Below, one piece after another: positions 44,199-52,794 of a stretch of DNA of 64,000 nucleotides. The DNA comes from Neobacillus rhizophilus. Lineage in GTDB: Bacteria; Bacillota; Bacilli; Bacillales; Cytobacillaceae. Every line of letters begins with the position of its first letter. The stretch's first letter is position 1. Position numbers and translations under genes: made by a program. Below the pieces are notes generated by a model, which did no database searches, had not been told where the DNA came from, and saw only the letters and a program-made list of their open reading frames with translations. The stretch covers positions 398,103-462,102 of the forward strand of contig NZ_JAGYPF010000002.1 of assembly GCF_018343535.1 (NCBI RefSeq), given 5' to 3'.

Positions 44199-44232
44199 GC
44201 AAGGGTAAAGTTTTTTTACCTTTGCTTTTTTA
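44199..44232 (+). terminator. Intrinsic terminator
   Basis: GCAAGGGTAAA…TTTACCTTTGC then TTTTTT. Confidence 0.8.
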
Positions 44233-44380
44233 TTTGTCAAACTATTGGAGAACTTGACCAAGAAAGGGGGAGTCAAGGTATCAGACAAACACCGGTTCAG
44301 GGGCAATCCAAGGTTCCTTTTTCAAAAGAAAAAGGGATACTATATATCTTTAAATAACTGGGGGTAACCTTAGATTGGGG

Positions 44381-44527
44381 ATGAAAAATGTGTTGGAACA
44401 TGCAAATGAAAATCTAGTTGAATGCTCCGGATGTGGACTAAAGTTAAACAATCAACATCTCCCTTTATTTGGGCGTTACAATGCTTCTGGTGAATGTTAT
44501 CAAAAATATAGTGAATTAAGTAATTAA
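44381..44527 (+). pseudogene. Truncated DUF5946-like gene (N-terminal zinc-ribbon part)
   Basis: 48 codons: VECSGCGLKLNNQHLPLFGRYNASGECYQKYSELSN and a stop. The CxxC plus RYNASGECY block is the N-terminal signature of a family I recall as DUF5946, usually about 150 aa. The stop falls just after the block, so this is either a truncation or a very short derivative. Weak ribosome site (GGGG). Confidence 0.5.
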
Positions 44528-44721
44528 GTGATTTATTTTTGTAAATGTATGCATTTTGCACCAAATAGCGCATTCAATTTCATTAAAGTTGTGTTTTCGT
44601 ACCTGTTTTAGCACTAAAATCGTAACAAAATAATGGAAATTGCGGTCTTACGAAAGTGGTATACTATTTACTCTGTGAATGATCAGTGAAAATAAGAGAA
44701 AACATATTGACCTATTTGGGT

Positions 44722-44855
44722 CGTTTTCCATTTATTTGGATATACTTTCCGATTTGGTGTTGTTACTTTCCACTTTGATGATTTTACTTTCACTTTTTGG
44801 CAAATACTTTCCGATTTTCTACTTTTACTTTCCAAAATTAGCGATTTACTTTCCA
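44722..44855. repeat. 21-bp-spaced array C, core TACTTTCC
   Basis: Cores begin at 44722 (degenerate), 44743, 44764, 44785, 44805, 44826 and 44847: steps of 21, 21, 21, 20, 21, 21. A related copy of the whole array is at 62366-62500. It lies between a plus-strand gene remnant and a minus-strand regulator gene. Confidence 0.9.
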
Positions 44856-44973
44856 AACCCTTTTTAGAGTAGAATTTTCCCTTCTATACCCTTCTTTGAA
44901 AAGAAGGGGCCATCCGATAAAGAATCCCTCACCTTCAAAGAGTGAGGGAAAGTTAAAAAATAGGGTAGTAAAA

Positions 44974-45558
44974 CTAGACAAGCTGATAAAATAGACCGAG
45001 TTGAGTATCATACCATAACAGTTTGCCGTGTTTGCGTTTCGGGATACGTGTTTGTAGACTCCACTCGGGGTATTGTTTCATAATCTGTACCTGGTCACCT
45101 GTTGCAAAAGCAATAAATGAAATAAAATGTTCTTTTGTCATAGGATGGTCGCTTGAAATAAACCATTCATGATCGATTTCAGAAACAAATAGCTTTTCTT
45201 CGTCTGTTGCTTTCTTCGCTTCTAATGGTTCCAGCTTTCTTCCGCAGCAAGATACGGTCATATTTCCGGTCCCCAATCCTATATTAAGACAGGACGGGCA
45301 GACAAAATAATGAGACTTTTTCATATTTCCCCCTACAAATTCATTCGACGATAATGCGCCATCTAAGATATTTTCGATATTTACTCCGAGGAGAGTTGAT
45401 AAACTTGGCAATAGCGTGATGTCTGGACAGCCATACCCACGCTCCCATTTTGAAATCGTTCGATCAGAAATATTCATTTGATCGGCTAATTGTTTCTGTG
45501 TTAGTCCCTTTTCCTTCCGCAAATTTAAAATTAACTCTCCAATTTTACGATTATCCAT
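44974..45558 (-). CDS. XRE-family HTH regulator with zinc-ribbon-like C-terminal domain
   Basis: About 194 aa. The N-terminal Cro/C1 HTH (IGELILNLRKEKGLTQKQLADQMNISDRTISKWERG) is followed after residue 75 by a domain with CPSC and CCGR cysteine pairs, a likely zinc ribbon, and an unclassified C-terminus (ISSDHPMTKEHFISFIAFATGD). Start ATG 45558, 6 bases after GGAGGAG, rather than the ATG nine codons upstream. Target genes not evident. Confidence 0.83.
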   Translation of the reverse strand: MDNRKIGELILNLRKEKGLTQKQLADQMNISDRTISKWERGYGCPDITLLPSLSTLLGVNIENILDGALSSNEFVGGNMKKSHYFVCPSCLNIGLGTGNMTVSCCGRKLEPLEAKKATDEEKLFVSEIDHEWFISSDHPMTKEHFISFIAFATGDQVQIMKQYPEWSLQTRIPKRKHGKLLWYDTQLGLFYQLV

Positions 45559-45786
45559 CAATTTCTCCTCCTGCTCTACTGCCATGATAGAACTTTAAAA
45601 GTTTCGAATCAACAAACGCTCCGTAGAGTTATACGGAGGGGCGGTTCTTGTGTGTCATTTCGTTTTACGGCTTTTTCCTTCAAATCACTAGGTGTGGCGA
45701 AAATAAGTGAGAGGACAAATAACAGAATAAAATAATGGGTCTGTGGGAGAATATGGTGGTTAACTAATTCAAAGGAGGAGTTATTT

Positions 45787-46086
45787 TTGAGTCACTTCAC
45801 AGACCATCATCATACAGGAGAAACAGTAATGGAATCTGGGCAATATATAGATGCAGATGGAGAGAAGAAAGAACTTCGTCAAGGCGAAACATTTCCTGAA
45901 TGCCCATCAACAGGGAAATCTACAACCTGGACGCACGAAAGCCATACTCATAGAACTGGTGAAACAGTAATGGAATCAGGGCATTATGTAGATGCAGATG
46001 GCGAACATATAGTACTTAACCAAGGAGAAAAATTCCCAAGCTGCCCATCCACAGGAGAAGCTGTCTCTTGGACTCATGAACAGTAA
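45787..46086 (+). CDS. Internally duplicated small protein (YjzC-like modules)
   Basis: 99 aa made of two near-identical modules of about 45 residues: [19 protein letters not shown]…[19 protein letters not shown] and [18 protein letters not shown]…[19 protein letters not shown]. Pattern G-x-Y-x-D-x-G and G-x-x-FP-x-CPSTG resembles YjzC-like small Bacillus proteins; each module ends in CPSTG-W, perhaps one Cys metal ligand plus His. Function unknown. TTG start behind AAAGGAGG. Confidence 0.75.
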   Translation: MSHFTDHHHTGETVMESGQYIDADGEKKELRQGETFPECPSTGKSTTWTHESHTHRTGETVMESGHYVDADGEHIVLNQGEKFPSCPSTGEAVSWTHEQ

Positions 46087-46125
46087 AAATGAAGTACAAT
46101 CATGAGGGGATATCAATCCTAATCA

Positions 46126-46225
46126 GAAGGGTCTGGGTGCCTGAGCCGCAGTAAAAAGGCGTTGGTGAGGTACCCCATAAAGGGAAGGGGAAGCCGAACC
46201 CGGGCTATGGGTCTGACTCCCACTC
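46126..46225. other. GC-rich block of unknown nature
   Basis: A 100-base stretch much richer in G and C than its surroundings, with GGGTCTG at both ends (46126 and 46209) and several potential stems (GTACCCC/GGGG, CCGAACCCGGG). It has no reading frame. Could be a structured RNA or a fragment of another REP-like or group II element; unassigned. Confidence 0.35.
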
Positions 46226-46241
46226 ACTTACATAAAATAGC

Positions 46242-46281
46242 AAAAGGCCCGACTAACTCCTATTCGCTAGTCGGGCCTTTT
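46242..46281. terminator. Strong bidirectional terminator
   Basis: AAAAGGCCCGACTA…TAGTCGGGCCTTTT, 14-bp stem, with A-run and T-run; lies between the YjzC-like gene and the GntR gene. Confidence 0.9.
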
Positions 46282-46330
46282 CACGCGCAATACCTTCGGT
46301 TGTCTCCTTAAAGAACCGTCCCTATGAAAT

Positions 46331-46999
46331 TTATTTTACAACATCGTCCCAGCATGATTCGGACTCTTTTTTTAGACTTTCGATATGAAGCTTTAATACT
46401 CCTAGAAAAGTAGGAAGATTTCGTTCCCTCATGGCTTCAACTAAACGATGATGGTGACTATGTCTTTTAATCGTACTTTTAAGTGAGGTTGGATGCACAA
46501 TGCGAGACAAGGCAACATGTGTATTTAAAGAACTATAAATATCCTTGATTTTTTTATTGTTTGCCCATTCGACTAAAGCTTTATGAAACTTAACATCTAA
46601 TTCAATATACAAATCAAATGGGAATGGGTTTACCTCTATTAACGAATCCATTTCGTCTACTATAGTTGCCCATTCTTGGAGTTGAGTTTCTGAGATTGTG
46701 TTGATAATTCTTTGTGCAGCCCACATTTCTATCATTAAGCGCGCATCAAGGACTTCAATAAAATTAGTAAATTGTAATTGTGTGACATAGGTCCCTTTAC
46801 GGGGGACGATCTCTAGCAGACCCTCATGAACAAGCTGATCAATAGCGCTTTTCACTGGAGAACGACTTACCTCGAATTCGTCTGCAAGCTTATAAATATC
46901 TAGTTTATCGCCTGGTTTGTATTTTCCATCGATAATTTTTCCCCTAAGCACCTTATAGACCTGGTTTGTTAAAAGTGAAGTCTCGATTTCACCGGACAA
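46331..46999 (-). CDS. GntR-family repressor, FadR/FCD subgroup
   Basis: 222 aa. N-terminal winged helix (GDKLDIYKLADEFEVSRSPVKSAIDQLVHEGLLEIVPRKGTYV) and C-terminal helical FCD ligand domain with metal-ligand-type residues (LDVKFHKAL, HSHHHRLVEAM). FCD regulators sense carboxylates or sugar acids. A perfect 28-bp palindrome lies between this gene and the divergent dehydrogenase-TRAP operon, so it most likely represses that operon until substrate is present. TTG start after AGGTGA. Confidence 0.88.
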   Translation of the reverse strand: MSGEIETSLLTNQVYKVLRGKIIDGKYKPGDKLDIYKLADEFEVSRSPVKSAIDQLVHEGLLEIVPRKGTYVTQLQFTNFIEVLDARLMIEMWAAQRIINTISETQLQEWATIVDEMDSLIEVNPFPFDLYIELDVKFHKALVEWANNKKIKDIYSSLNTHVALSRIVHPTSLKSTIKRHSHHHRLVEAMRERNLPTFLGVLKLHIESLKKESESCWDDVVK

Positions 47000-47227
47000 T
47001 CTCTATTCACCTACCTTGATTTTTGCATTGTAATACGTAACATATCACAGAAATGAATAAAAGTAAAAATTAGTAAAATTACTATACTGTAAAAATTATA
47101 ATGAATGAGCTGCAAATCGTCAATTCTTTTTAGTAGAAGACCTTTTACTATTCAAGACTGATTAGTGAAAAATAAGGATTTTTAAGAGCCGCTTTCACTT
47201 TTATTTATCAGTTAATTCAAAAAAGTG

Positions 47228-47289
47228 TTGACGATTAATTAGAAGGAATGTATTCTAAATCTGTGAAGTGTAACATGTTACACTTCACA
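47228..47289 (+). promoter_or_regulatory. Promoter and 28-bp palindromic operator of the dehydrogenase-TRAP operon
   Basis: -35 TTGACG (47228-47233), 17 bases, -10 TATTCT (47251-47256). The operator 47262-47289 is a perfect palindrome with half-site TGTGAAGTGTAACA, covering the start site. A related GTAACATATCACA lies near the regulator's own start (47038-47050). Confidence 0.85.
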
Positions 47290-47427
47290 AGGAAATTGAG
47301 ATGCTAGTAAATGAACGAATTATGTTATGGATTAATTGTAAACGTTGCCATCGGGGGGCTGGTTCATTGTCTGTAATTAGAGTTATTTTTTCATTTAGAT
47401 TACGAACGGAAAAGAGAGGAAGACAAC

Positions 47428-48444
47428 ATGAAAAGTCTTGTTTGTGAAAAACCTAATCAGTTTGTTATGAATGATGTTACAAAGCCATCTATAAAAGACG
47501 GTGAGGCATTAATTCGTATTCGTCGTGTTGGCATTTGTGGAACGGACTTTCATGCCTATCGGGGGCGTCAGCCGTATTTTAGTTACCCAAGGGTTTTAGG
47601 TCATGAATTGGCAGGGGAAATTGTCGATATAAAGACCAGCCAAAAGAATTATGTCATTGGTGACCAAGTAACGATCATTCCGTATCTTGAATGCGGAACA
47701 TGTATTGCATGCCGTAATGGAAAACCTAATTGTTGTACAAAGTTAGAGGTTCTGGGGGTACATACGGATGGTGGTATGCAGGAATATATGACGATTCCCG
47801 TTTCGCATTTAATGAAAACGAATGATATCACATTAGAACAAGCGGCTACAGTTGAATGCTTTAGCATTGGTGCACATGCAGTTAGACGCGCAGATATTAA
47901 CCACTCTGAATTTGTGGCTGTCATCGGTGCTGGCCCGATTGGTTTAGGGGTTATGAAATTTGCCAAATTAGCTGGAGCAAAGGTGATTGCTCTGGACGTG
48001 AATGAAAAGCGGTTAGATTTTTGCAAAAAATGGGCTGATGTTGATTATGTGATCGATGTTGCTTCAACTGATGCCATTGAAGAAATCAAGAAGATTACAA
48101 ATGGTGATTTTGTAAACGTTGTCTTTGATGTTACTGGCAATGTAAATTCAATGAATAACGCATACAATTATGCTGCTAATGGAGGCAGAATTGTCTATGT
48201 TGGACTTGTTCAGGCAGATATTTCTTTCCCGGATCCAGAGTTTCATAGGAAGGAATTAACGCTTCTTTCAAGCCGGAATGCGACAAAACAAGATTTTGAG
48301 TATGTGATTCAAACCATTAAACAAGGGCAGGTTGATACCAATGCCTTTATCACCTCAAAAACTTCGTTTGAGGAAATAATGGATGAATTTGAATCTCTTT
48401 CTAAACCAGAGTCAAACACCATAAAGGCAATGATTACATTCTAA
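47428..48444 (+). CDS. Zinc-dependent medium-chain dehydrogenase of sorbitol/idonate/galactonate type
   Basis: 338 aa. Catalytic zinc ligands in GICGTDFHAY (Cys) and LGHELAGEI (His, Glu); four structural zinc cysteines in ECGTCIACRNGKPNCC; NAD fold VIGAGPIGLGVMKFAKLAGAKVIALD. Fits polyol or aldonate dehydrogenases (L-idonate/L-gulonate 5-dehydrogenase branch). With the TRAP genes behind it, it probably oxidises the imported sugar acid. GAGAGGAAG site. Confidence 0.88.
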   Translation: MKSLVCEKPNQFVMNDVTKPSIKDGEALIRIRRVGICGTDFHAYRGRQPYFSYPRVLGHELAGEIVDIKTSQKNYVIGDQVTIIPYLECGTCIACRNGKPNCCTKLEVLGVHTDGGMQEYMTIPVSHLMKTNDITLEQAATVECFSIGAHAVRRADINHSEFVAVIGAGPIGLGVMKFAKLAGAKVIALDVNEKRLDFCKKWADVDYVIDVASTDAIEEIKKITNGDFVNVVFDVTGNVNSMNNAYNYAANGGRIVYVGLVQADISFPDPEFHRKELTLLSSRNATKQDFEYVIQTIKQGQVDTNAFITSKTSFEEIMDEFESLSKPESNTIKAMITF

Positions 48445-48489
48445 TTATTAAGCTAAATATAAAAATTAAGATAAAGGGGAGATAAGGTA

Positions 48490-49542
48490 ATGAAAAAGTG
48501 GAGTATGATTTTAGCCGTCATTCTTATGATCACAACTGTTTTAGCTGCTTGTGGAGGTAAAACTGATCAAGCATCGGGGAATAAGGACAGCAATAAGGAG
48601 AGCGAAGGCAGTAAAGACAAATCCTATACGATCAAGGTAGCCAATTATTACGCAATCGATCATCCTCAAAATGTTGCGTTGCAGGAAAAATTTAAACCGC
48701 TTGTGGAAGAAAAGTCAGGTGGATCGTTAAAGGTAGAAATCTACGAAAATAATAAACTAGGCGGGGAAAAAGAGTTTTATACAGGTGTACGAAATGGAAC
48801 GATTGAGATGGGCATACCTGGTATGATTATGCAGGCCGATGTTCCTAAAATGGGTGTTGTAGAAAGACCTTTCTTGTTAAGAGATTTCAAACATGCAAAG
48901 GAAGTATTAAATGGCCCTATTGGAAAAGAAATGACGGATGAGTTGGAAAAAGTCCATGGCGTTCATGCACTAGCATGGAGTGCAAACGGATTTAGAATGG
49001 TTTCCTCTAATAGAGAGGTTGCCAGTATGAAAGATTTTAAAGGACTTAGACTGCGTATGCCTAATACACCTGTTTTCGTGGAATTGGGACAAGCATTAGG
49101 AGCAAATGTCTCACCAATGCCCCTTTCAGAAGTATTTACAGCGATGGAACAAAAAGTTGTAGACGGTCAAGATAATCCAATTGGCGTAGTCAAATCCTCT
49201 GGTTTTTATGAGGTCCAATCGCACATCTTGGAATCGCGCCACGGATTTACGCCAAATGTCCTTATTGTCAATCAGGCTTTTTGGAAGAAGTTATCTCCTA
49301 ATCAAAAGAAGGCTGTAGAAGAGGCAGCAAAAGAATATGCTGATTATGAGTGGAAGTTATCAGAGGAAAGCTATGAATCTGATAAGAAATTCTTGCAAGG
49401 AAAAGGGATGAAATTTGTTACTCCAGATGAAAAGTTTATGAGTGAGATGGAAAAAGCCGTTCAGCCAATGTATGAATCCTACTATAAAGAATTTCCGTGG
49501 GCAAAAGAAATGGTAGAGAAAATTAAACAACAGGGAAAATAA
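48490..49542 (+). CDS. TRAP transporter solute-binding lipoprotein (DctP family)
   Basis: 350 aa. Lipoprotein signal with lipobox LAAC near residue 20, then DctP fold: NYYAIDHPQNVALQEKF, IYENNKLGGEKEF, the conserved substrate Arg in LRLRMPNTP, and DGQDNP. It captures the substrate outside the membrane; the arginine clamps a carboxylate. AAGGGGAGA site. First of three TRAP genes. Confidence 0.92.
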   Translation: MKKWSMILAVILMITTVLAACGGKTDQASGNKDSNKESEGSKDKSYTIKVANYYAIDHPQNVALQEKFKPLVEEKSGGSLKVEIYENNKLGGEKEFYTGVRNGTIEMGIPGMIMQADVPKMGVVERPFLLRDFKHAKEVLNGPIGKEMTDELEKVHGVHALAWSANGFRMVSSNREVASMKDFKGLRLRMPNTPVFVELGQALGANVSPMPLSEVFTAMEQKVVDGQDNPIGVVKSSGFYEVQSHILESRHGFTPNVLIVNQAFWKKLSPNQKKAVEEAAKEYADYEWKLSEESYESDKKFLQGKGMKFVTPDEKFMSEMEKAVQPMYESYYKEFPWAKEMVEKIKQQGK

Positions 49543-49625
49543 TCATGGTTAAAGAGTAAGGGTTCTTTAGGAACCCTGCTCTGCTTTTTGGAACGCTCTA
49601 TTCGTTTTGTAAGGGGATGTGTTTA

Positions 49626-50189
49626 GTGGAAGTATTGATCCAAAAGGTTTACTCCTTTTTGAAATTCATCATTGCGCTGTTTCTCTCGCTAATGGCGATC
49701 TTTGTATTTGGAAACGTTGTATTGCGCTACGCCTTTAATTCAGGAATTACCTGGTCAGAAGAAGTATCGCGTTTTTTATTTATCTGGTTAATTTTCCTAG
49801 GTGCCATTCTTGCATTGAAAGATAATGAGCATTTAGGAGTCGATTCGATCGTAAAGAAATTACCTTTAAAAGGGAAAAAGATCGTTTACGTGATCAGCAA
49901 TTTACTAATGATGGTTACACTGATCCTCGTTTTCGATGGTAGTTGGAAGCTTACAATGATGAATGTCGACCAATCGGCACCTGCTACCGGTATGTCGTAT
50001 GCCTATATTTATATGATTGGTATGGTTATGAGTGTCGGTATGGGGCTTATTATTATTCTAAGACTATTCCGTGTTTTATTTAACAAAATGAGTGAAAGTG
50101 AATTTGTCATGACAACGGACTCGGAGGAACTTGTCGAACAAATGGAGCTCGAACATACTAATGATGGAAAAGGGGAGAAGATGTCATGA
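49626..50189 (+). CDS. TRAP transporter small permease (DctQ family)
   Basis: About 187 aa with four TM helices. The SGITWSEEVSRFLFIWLIFLGA motif is the DctQ signature. GTG 49626 is 9 bases from AAGGGG; the upstream ATG touches that site. Its stop overlaps the DctM start (ATGA). Confidence 0.9.
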   Translation: MEVLIQKVYSFLKFIIALFLSLMAIFVFGNVVLRYAFNSGITWSEEVSRFLFIWLIFLGAILALKDNEHLGVDSIVKKLPLKGKKIVYVISNLLMMVTLILVFDGSWKLTMMNVDQSAPATGMSYAYIYMIGMVMSVGMGLIIILRLFRVLFNKMSESEFVMTTDSEELVEQMELEHTNDGKGEKMS

Positions 50190-51463
50190 CATTGGCAGTT
50201 TTTGTAGGGTCACTTCTAGCTGTTATGGCATTTGGCATTCCAATTGCTTTCGCACTTTTACTTAGCGGTATTATTCTCATGTTATTTATGGGTAATTTTG
50301 ATACACAAATTTTAGCTGCCAACTTAATTGATGGTGCCGATAATTTTCCACTTATGGCAATTCCCTTCTTTATCCTTGCTGGAGAGTTAATGAATGCAGG
50401 GGGAATTTCAAAACGGATTATTAGCTTTGCCATGGCGTATGTGGGTCATATTCGTGGAGGACTGGGATATGTAGCCATTATTGCGAGTGTTTTATTTGCT
50501 GGATTATCTGGGTCAGCTGTATCGGATACAGCAGCACTCGGTGCCATTCTTATTCCGATGATGGTAAGTGCAGGGTACAATCGGAACCGTTCAGCAGGAC
50601 TTATTGCAGCAGGTGGAATCATTGCGCCTATCATTCCTCCTAGTATTCCGATGATTGTATTTGGAGTGACAGCGGGTGTTTCAATTTCGAAGTTATTTAT
50701 GGCGGGCATCGTACCGGGTCTGTTACTTGCAGTATCTTTAACCATCACTTGGACAATTATTGTCAGAAAAGATAAAACAGTTGCCCAGCCGCGTAAGACG
50801 GCTAAAGAGAAATGGGCTGCAACTCGTTCTGCCTTTTGGGCATTGCTCATGCCTCTCATTATTATCGGTGGATTACGGGGTGGTATTTTCACACCGACCG
50901 AAGCGGCTGCTGTTGCTGCTTTTTATGCTTTGTTTGTAGGATTGGTCATCTATCGGGAATTAAAGTTAAAGAAACTTTATGAGGTACTAGTCGTTGCGGC
51001 TAAAACAACTAGTATTGTCATGCTTTTGGCTGCGGCAGCAATGGTATCCAGTTGGTTAATCACCGTGGCCAATATTCCAGGTCAACTTATCACGTTGCTG
51101 GAGCCGTTTATGGACAATCAACTTTTGCTGCTCATCATCATCAATTTAATTGTCCTTATTGTTGGAACAGCAATGGATGTTACACCAACTATCTTAATTC
51201 TAACGCCGGTACTTATGCCTGTGGTCAAACAAGCAGGAATTGACCCGGTATTCTTTGGCCTATTATTCGTATTAAATAATTGTATTGGTCTTTTAACTCC
51301 TCCAGTTGGAACCGTTCTTAATGTTGCAGCAGGAGTAGGGAAAATTGGTATGGATGATATCATGAAAGGCGTATGGCCATTTTTAATAGCGGAAATCATT
51401 ATACTTATCCTATTAACACTATTTCCATCTCTTGTTATGGTTCCGTTGGGATGGTTCCATTAG
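50186..51463 (+). CDS. TRAP transporter large permease (DctM family)
   Basis: 425 aa, about 12 TM helices: IPFFILAGELMNAGGIS, GLSGSAVSDTAALGAI, PPSIPMIVFGV, FTPTEAAAVAAFYAL and NNCIGLLTPPVGTVLNV are all DctM signatures. Sodium-driven uptake together with DctQ and DctP. Last gene of the operon; a 29-bp hairpin unit begins 2 bases after the stop. Confidence 0.93.
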   Translation: MTLAVFVGSLLAVMAFGIPIAFALLLSGIILMLFMGNFDTQILAANLIDGADNFPLMAIPFFILAGELMNAGGISKRIISFAMAYVGHIRGGLGYVAIIASVLFAGLSGSAVSDTAALGAILIPMMVSAGYNRNRSAGLIAAGGIIAPIIPPSIPMIVFGVTAGVSISKLFMAGIVPGLLLAVSLTITWTIIVRKDKTVAQPRKTAKEKWAATRSAFWALLMPLIIIGGLRGGIFTPTEAAAVAAFYALFVGLVIYRELKLKKLYEVLVVAAKTTSIVMLLAAAAMVSSWLITVANIPGQLITLLEPFMDNQLLLLIIINLIVLIVGTAMDVTPTILILTPVLMPVVKQAGIDPVFFGLLFVLNNCIGLLTPPVGTVLNVAAGVGKIGMDDIMKGVWPFLIAEIIILILLTLFPSLVMVPLGWFH

Positions 51464-51465
51464 AA

Positions 51466-51494
51466 TGATGCATGGGGACGGTTCTCGTGTGTCA
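51466..51494. repeat. 29-bp hairpin unit
   Basis: Arms TGATGCA/TGTGTCA, core TGGGGACGGTTCTCG. Starts 2 bases after the dctM stop. It opens a segment of about 170 bases repeated behind the ABC permease gene at 62131. Confidence 0.88.
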
Positions 51495-51574
51495 TTTCTA
51501 TCCATTGGGCTGAGAAAGTTGCTATTCCACGAAACGGGGGACAGCGAGAGTTCCGTTCCTAATCAAGGTTCTTT

Positions 51575-51657
51575 TAAAATTGAAAAGCCAACTGCCACTC
51601 TGAAAAGGTAGTTGGCTTTCGTCATTTTAGGATTTCCAAAGGGCGATGTGACTTTCA
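51575..51657 (-). pseudogene. yvrJ 3'-end remnant with its terminator
   Basis: Minus-strand bases read EQMKW and a stop (compare ERMKG), followed by the spacer seen after yvrJ (the plus-strand bases GTCATTTTAGGATTTCC match 26236-26252) and the AAAGCCAACT…AGTTGGCTTT hairpin. Only about 20 coding bases remain. Confidence 0.55.
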
Positions 51658-51675
51658 CCACTTCATTTGCTCATA

Positions 51676-51738
51676 TGATGCAAGGGGACGGTTCTTCTGC
51701 TTCACCTTGTGAGGCAGAAGAACCGTCCCTGTGTTTCA
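51676..51738. repeat. Head-to-head pair of 29-bp hairpin units
   Basis: Unit 51676-51704 (TGATGCA/TGCTTCA) and inverted unit 51710-51738 (TGAGGCA/TGTTTCA), 5 bases apart, so the two cores can also pair with each other over GGGACGGTTCTTC. Confidence 0.85.
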
Positions 51739-51821
51739 TTCGATATAGTAAATATCGCCTCCTCTCTTAAAGAGAGAAAGTTCGAAATTCAGTATTGAAT
51801 CTGATCCAGCCATGTTTCGGT

Positions 51822-52010
51822 TTAATATAGGACAGTAATCTCCTGCATATCTCCAGAGAAATTGCCCAATATTTGCTGAGTAAGCACCCCTAGAAAGACG
51901 ATGAGAATGAATAGCAAATGAATACCGCGGATAAGGATCATCGATCTTTCGAGGAATTTCTCGCCAGCTTTAACAATGAATGCGACAATCAAAGCAGCAA
52001 CGGTGACTAA
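51822..52010 (-). pseudogene. Remnant of a small membrane protein gene
   Basis: A 62-codon open stretch, no start: LIVAFIVKAGEKFLERSMILIRGIHLLFILIVFLGVLTQQILGNFSGDMQEITVLY, then TAA. Two hydrophobic segments. A stop codon precedes it and there is no ribosome site, so the 5' part is lost. Family not recognised. Confidence 0.45.
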
Positions 52011-52033
52011 TTAATAATTTTTTCAAAATAATT

Positions 52034-52129
52034 TTATCTATTATCAACGCTTGTCCAATCTTCTGTATTTTTTTTTGCATATTTTATAATACGAGGGACA
52101 GGAATCTCTCGCGCCATATCCGCCTCCAT
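52034..52129 (-). CDS. 31-aa hypothetical peptide
   Basis: MEADMAREIPVPRIIKY plus a polar tail ending NTEDWTSVDNR. It has a very good ribosome site (GGAGG, 8 bases from ATG), which is the main evidence. A perfect 12-bp hairpin (AAAGAAGCGTAT with its complement, 52148-52181) lies in its presumed 5' leader. Function unknown; possibly a truncated gene, since membrane-protein remnants follow. Confidence 0.45.
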   Translation of the reverse strand: MEADMAREIPVPRIIKYAKKNTEDWTSVDNR

Positions 52130-52381
52130 ATAGTACACCTCCAATCCAAAGAAGCGTATTTTTTATTAGATACGCTTCTTTGCATTTCATCCGTACACTT
52201 AATAAACAATTTAGAAGCCTTCAAAATTCCCAATACTAAATGGTCATTTAAGAGAGTTTTATAATGAAATAGCCGATTTTTCTTAAAATTATGAACTCGT
52301 CCAATCATTTTTTTTACAAAAAAATATCTTAATAGTGGGATTCAATTAATATCTCAGAAAAATAAAAGGAGGTGATAATTT

Positions 52382-52489
52382 ATGTATGGATATAGCGGCG
52401 GAGGATATGGGATGGGTACTAACTTCGCGTTAATCGTTGTATTGTTCGTTTTATTAATTATCGTACTAACAACTACTGCTATTTGGTAA
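52382..52489 (+). CDS. YjcZ-family sporulation membrane peptide
   Basis: 35 aa: Gly/Tyr-rich N-terminus (MYGYSGGGYGMG) and one TM helix NFALIVVLFVLLIIVLTTT. Matches the YjcZ/small sporulation peptide family. AAAGGAGGTGAT lies 6 bases before the ATG. Tandem with a second copy. Confidence 0.85.
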   Translation: MYGYSGGGYGMGTNFALIVVLFVLLIIVLTTTAIW

Positions 52490-52543
52490 AAATGTCCATT
52501 CTGGATTTTAATAGTCAAATTATATAGAATCGAGGTGATTTAC

Positions 52544-52642
52544 ATGTCCGGTGGACTTGGACACATGGTTGCATTAATCGTTGTGCTTTTCGTATTACTG
52601 ATCATTGTAGGAACTAGTTTTTCAACTGGTTATGGTTACTAA
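52544..52642 (+). CDS. YjcZ-family sporulation membrane peptide, second copy
   Basis: 32 aa: MSGGLGHMVALIVVLFVLLIIVGTSFSTGYGY. Same TM core (ALIVVLFVLLIIV) as its neighbour but with the Gly/Tyr stretch at the C-terminus. CGAGGTGATT site. Terminator at 52680. Confidence 0.83.
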   Translation: MSGGLGHMVALIVVLFVLLIIVGTSFSTGYGY

Positions 52643-52679
52643 GTCGTAGAAGGGTCATGTTACTGATTTTCAGTAGAAG

Positions 52680-52704
52680 GACAGGTTGGGACAACCTGTC
52701 TTTT
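52680..52704 (+). terminator. Intrinsic terminator
   Basis: GACAGGTTG-GGA-CAACCTGTC then TTTT. Confidence 0.85.
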
Positions 52705-52794
52705 GTAAAATTCCCCTATGATTTACAAATATTAAAAAAACAGAATTAATTTGCCTTGTTGAATTTAAACCTCTAATGAAAGGAGGGGGATTTA

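Noticed and set aside
44679..44867. Reading frame through array C (Leu/Ser heptads)
   Set aside because: A 21-base period leaves frames open on both strands automatically; there is no ribosome site, and the repeats of arrays B and C contain a 20-base slip.
46126..46225. Calling the GC-rich block a group II intron fragment
   Set aside because: Domain V-like sequence (GAGC…GTTC with the AGC/AY features) is not clearly present, so it is left unassigned.
51740..51821. Search for tRNA or riboswitch structures in this and other gaps
   Set aside because: No cloverleaf with a conserved GGTTCGA-type T-loop, T-box or known riboswitch core was found by eye.
52130..52308. 74-codon minus-strand frame extending right from the 31-aa gene
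   Set aside because: No ribosome site, and it runs through the 12-bp hairpin. The ATG at 52129 lies in another frame with a strong site.
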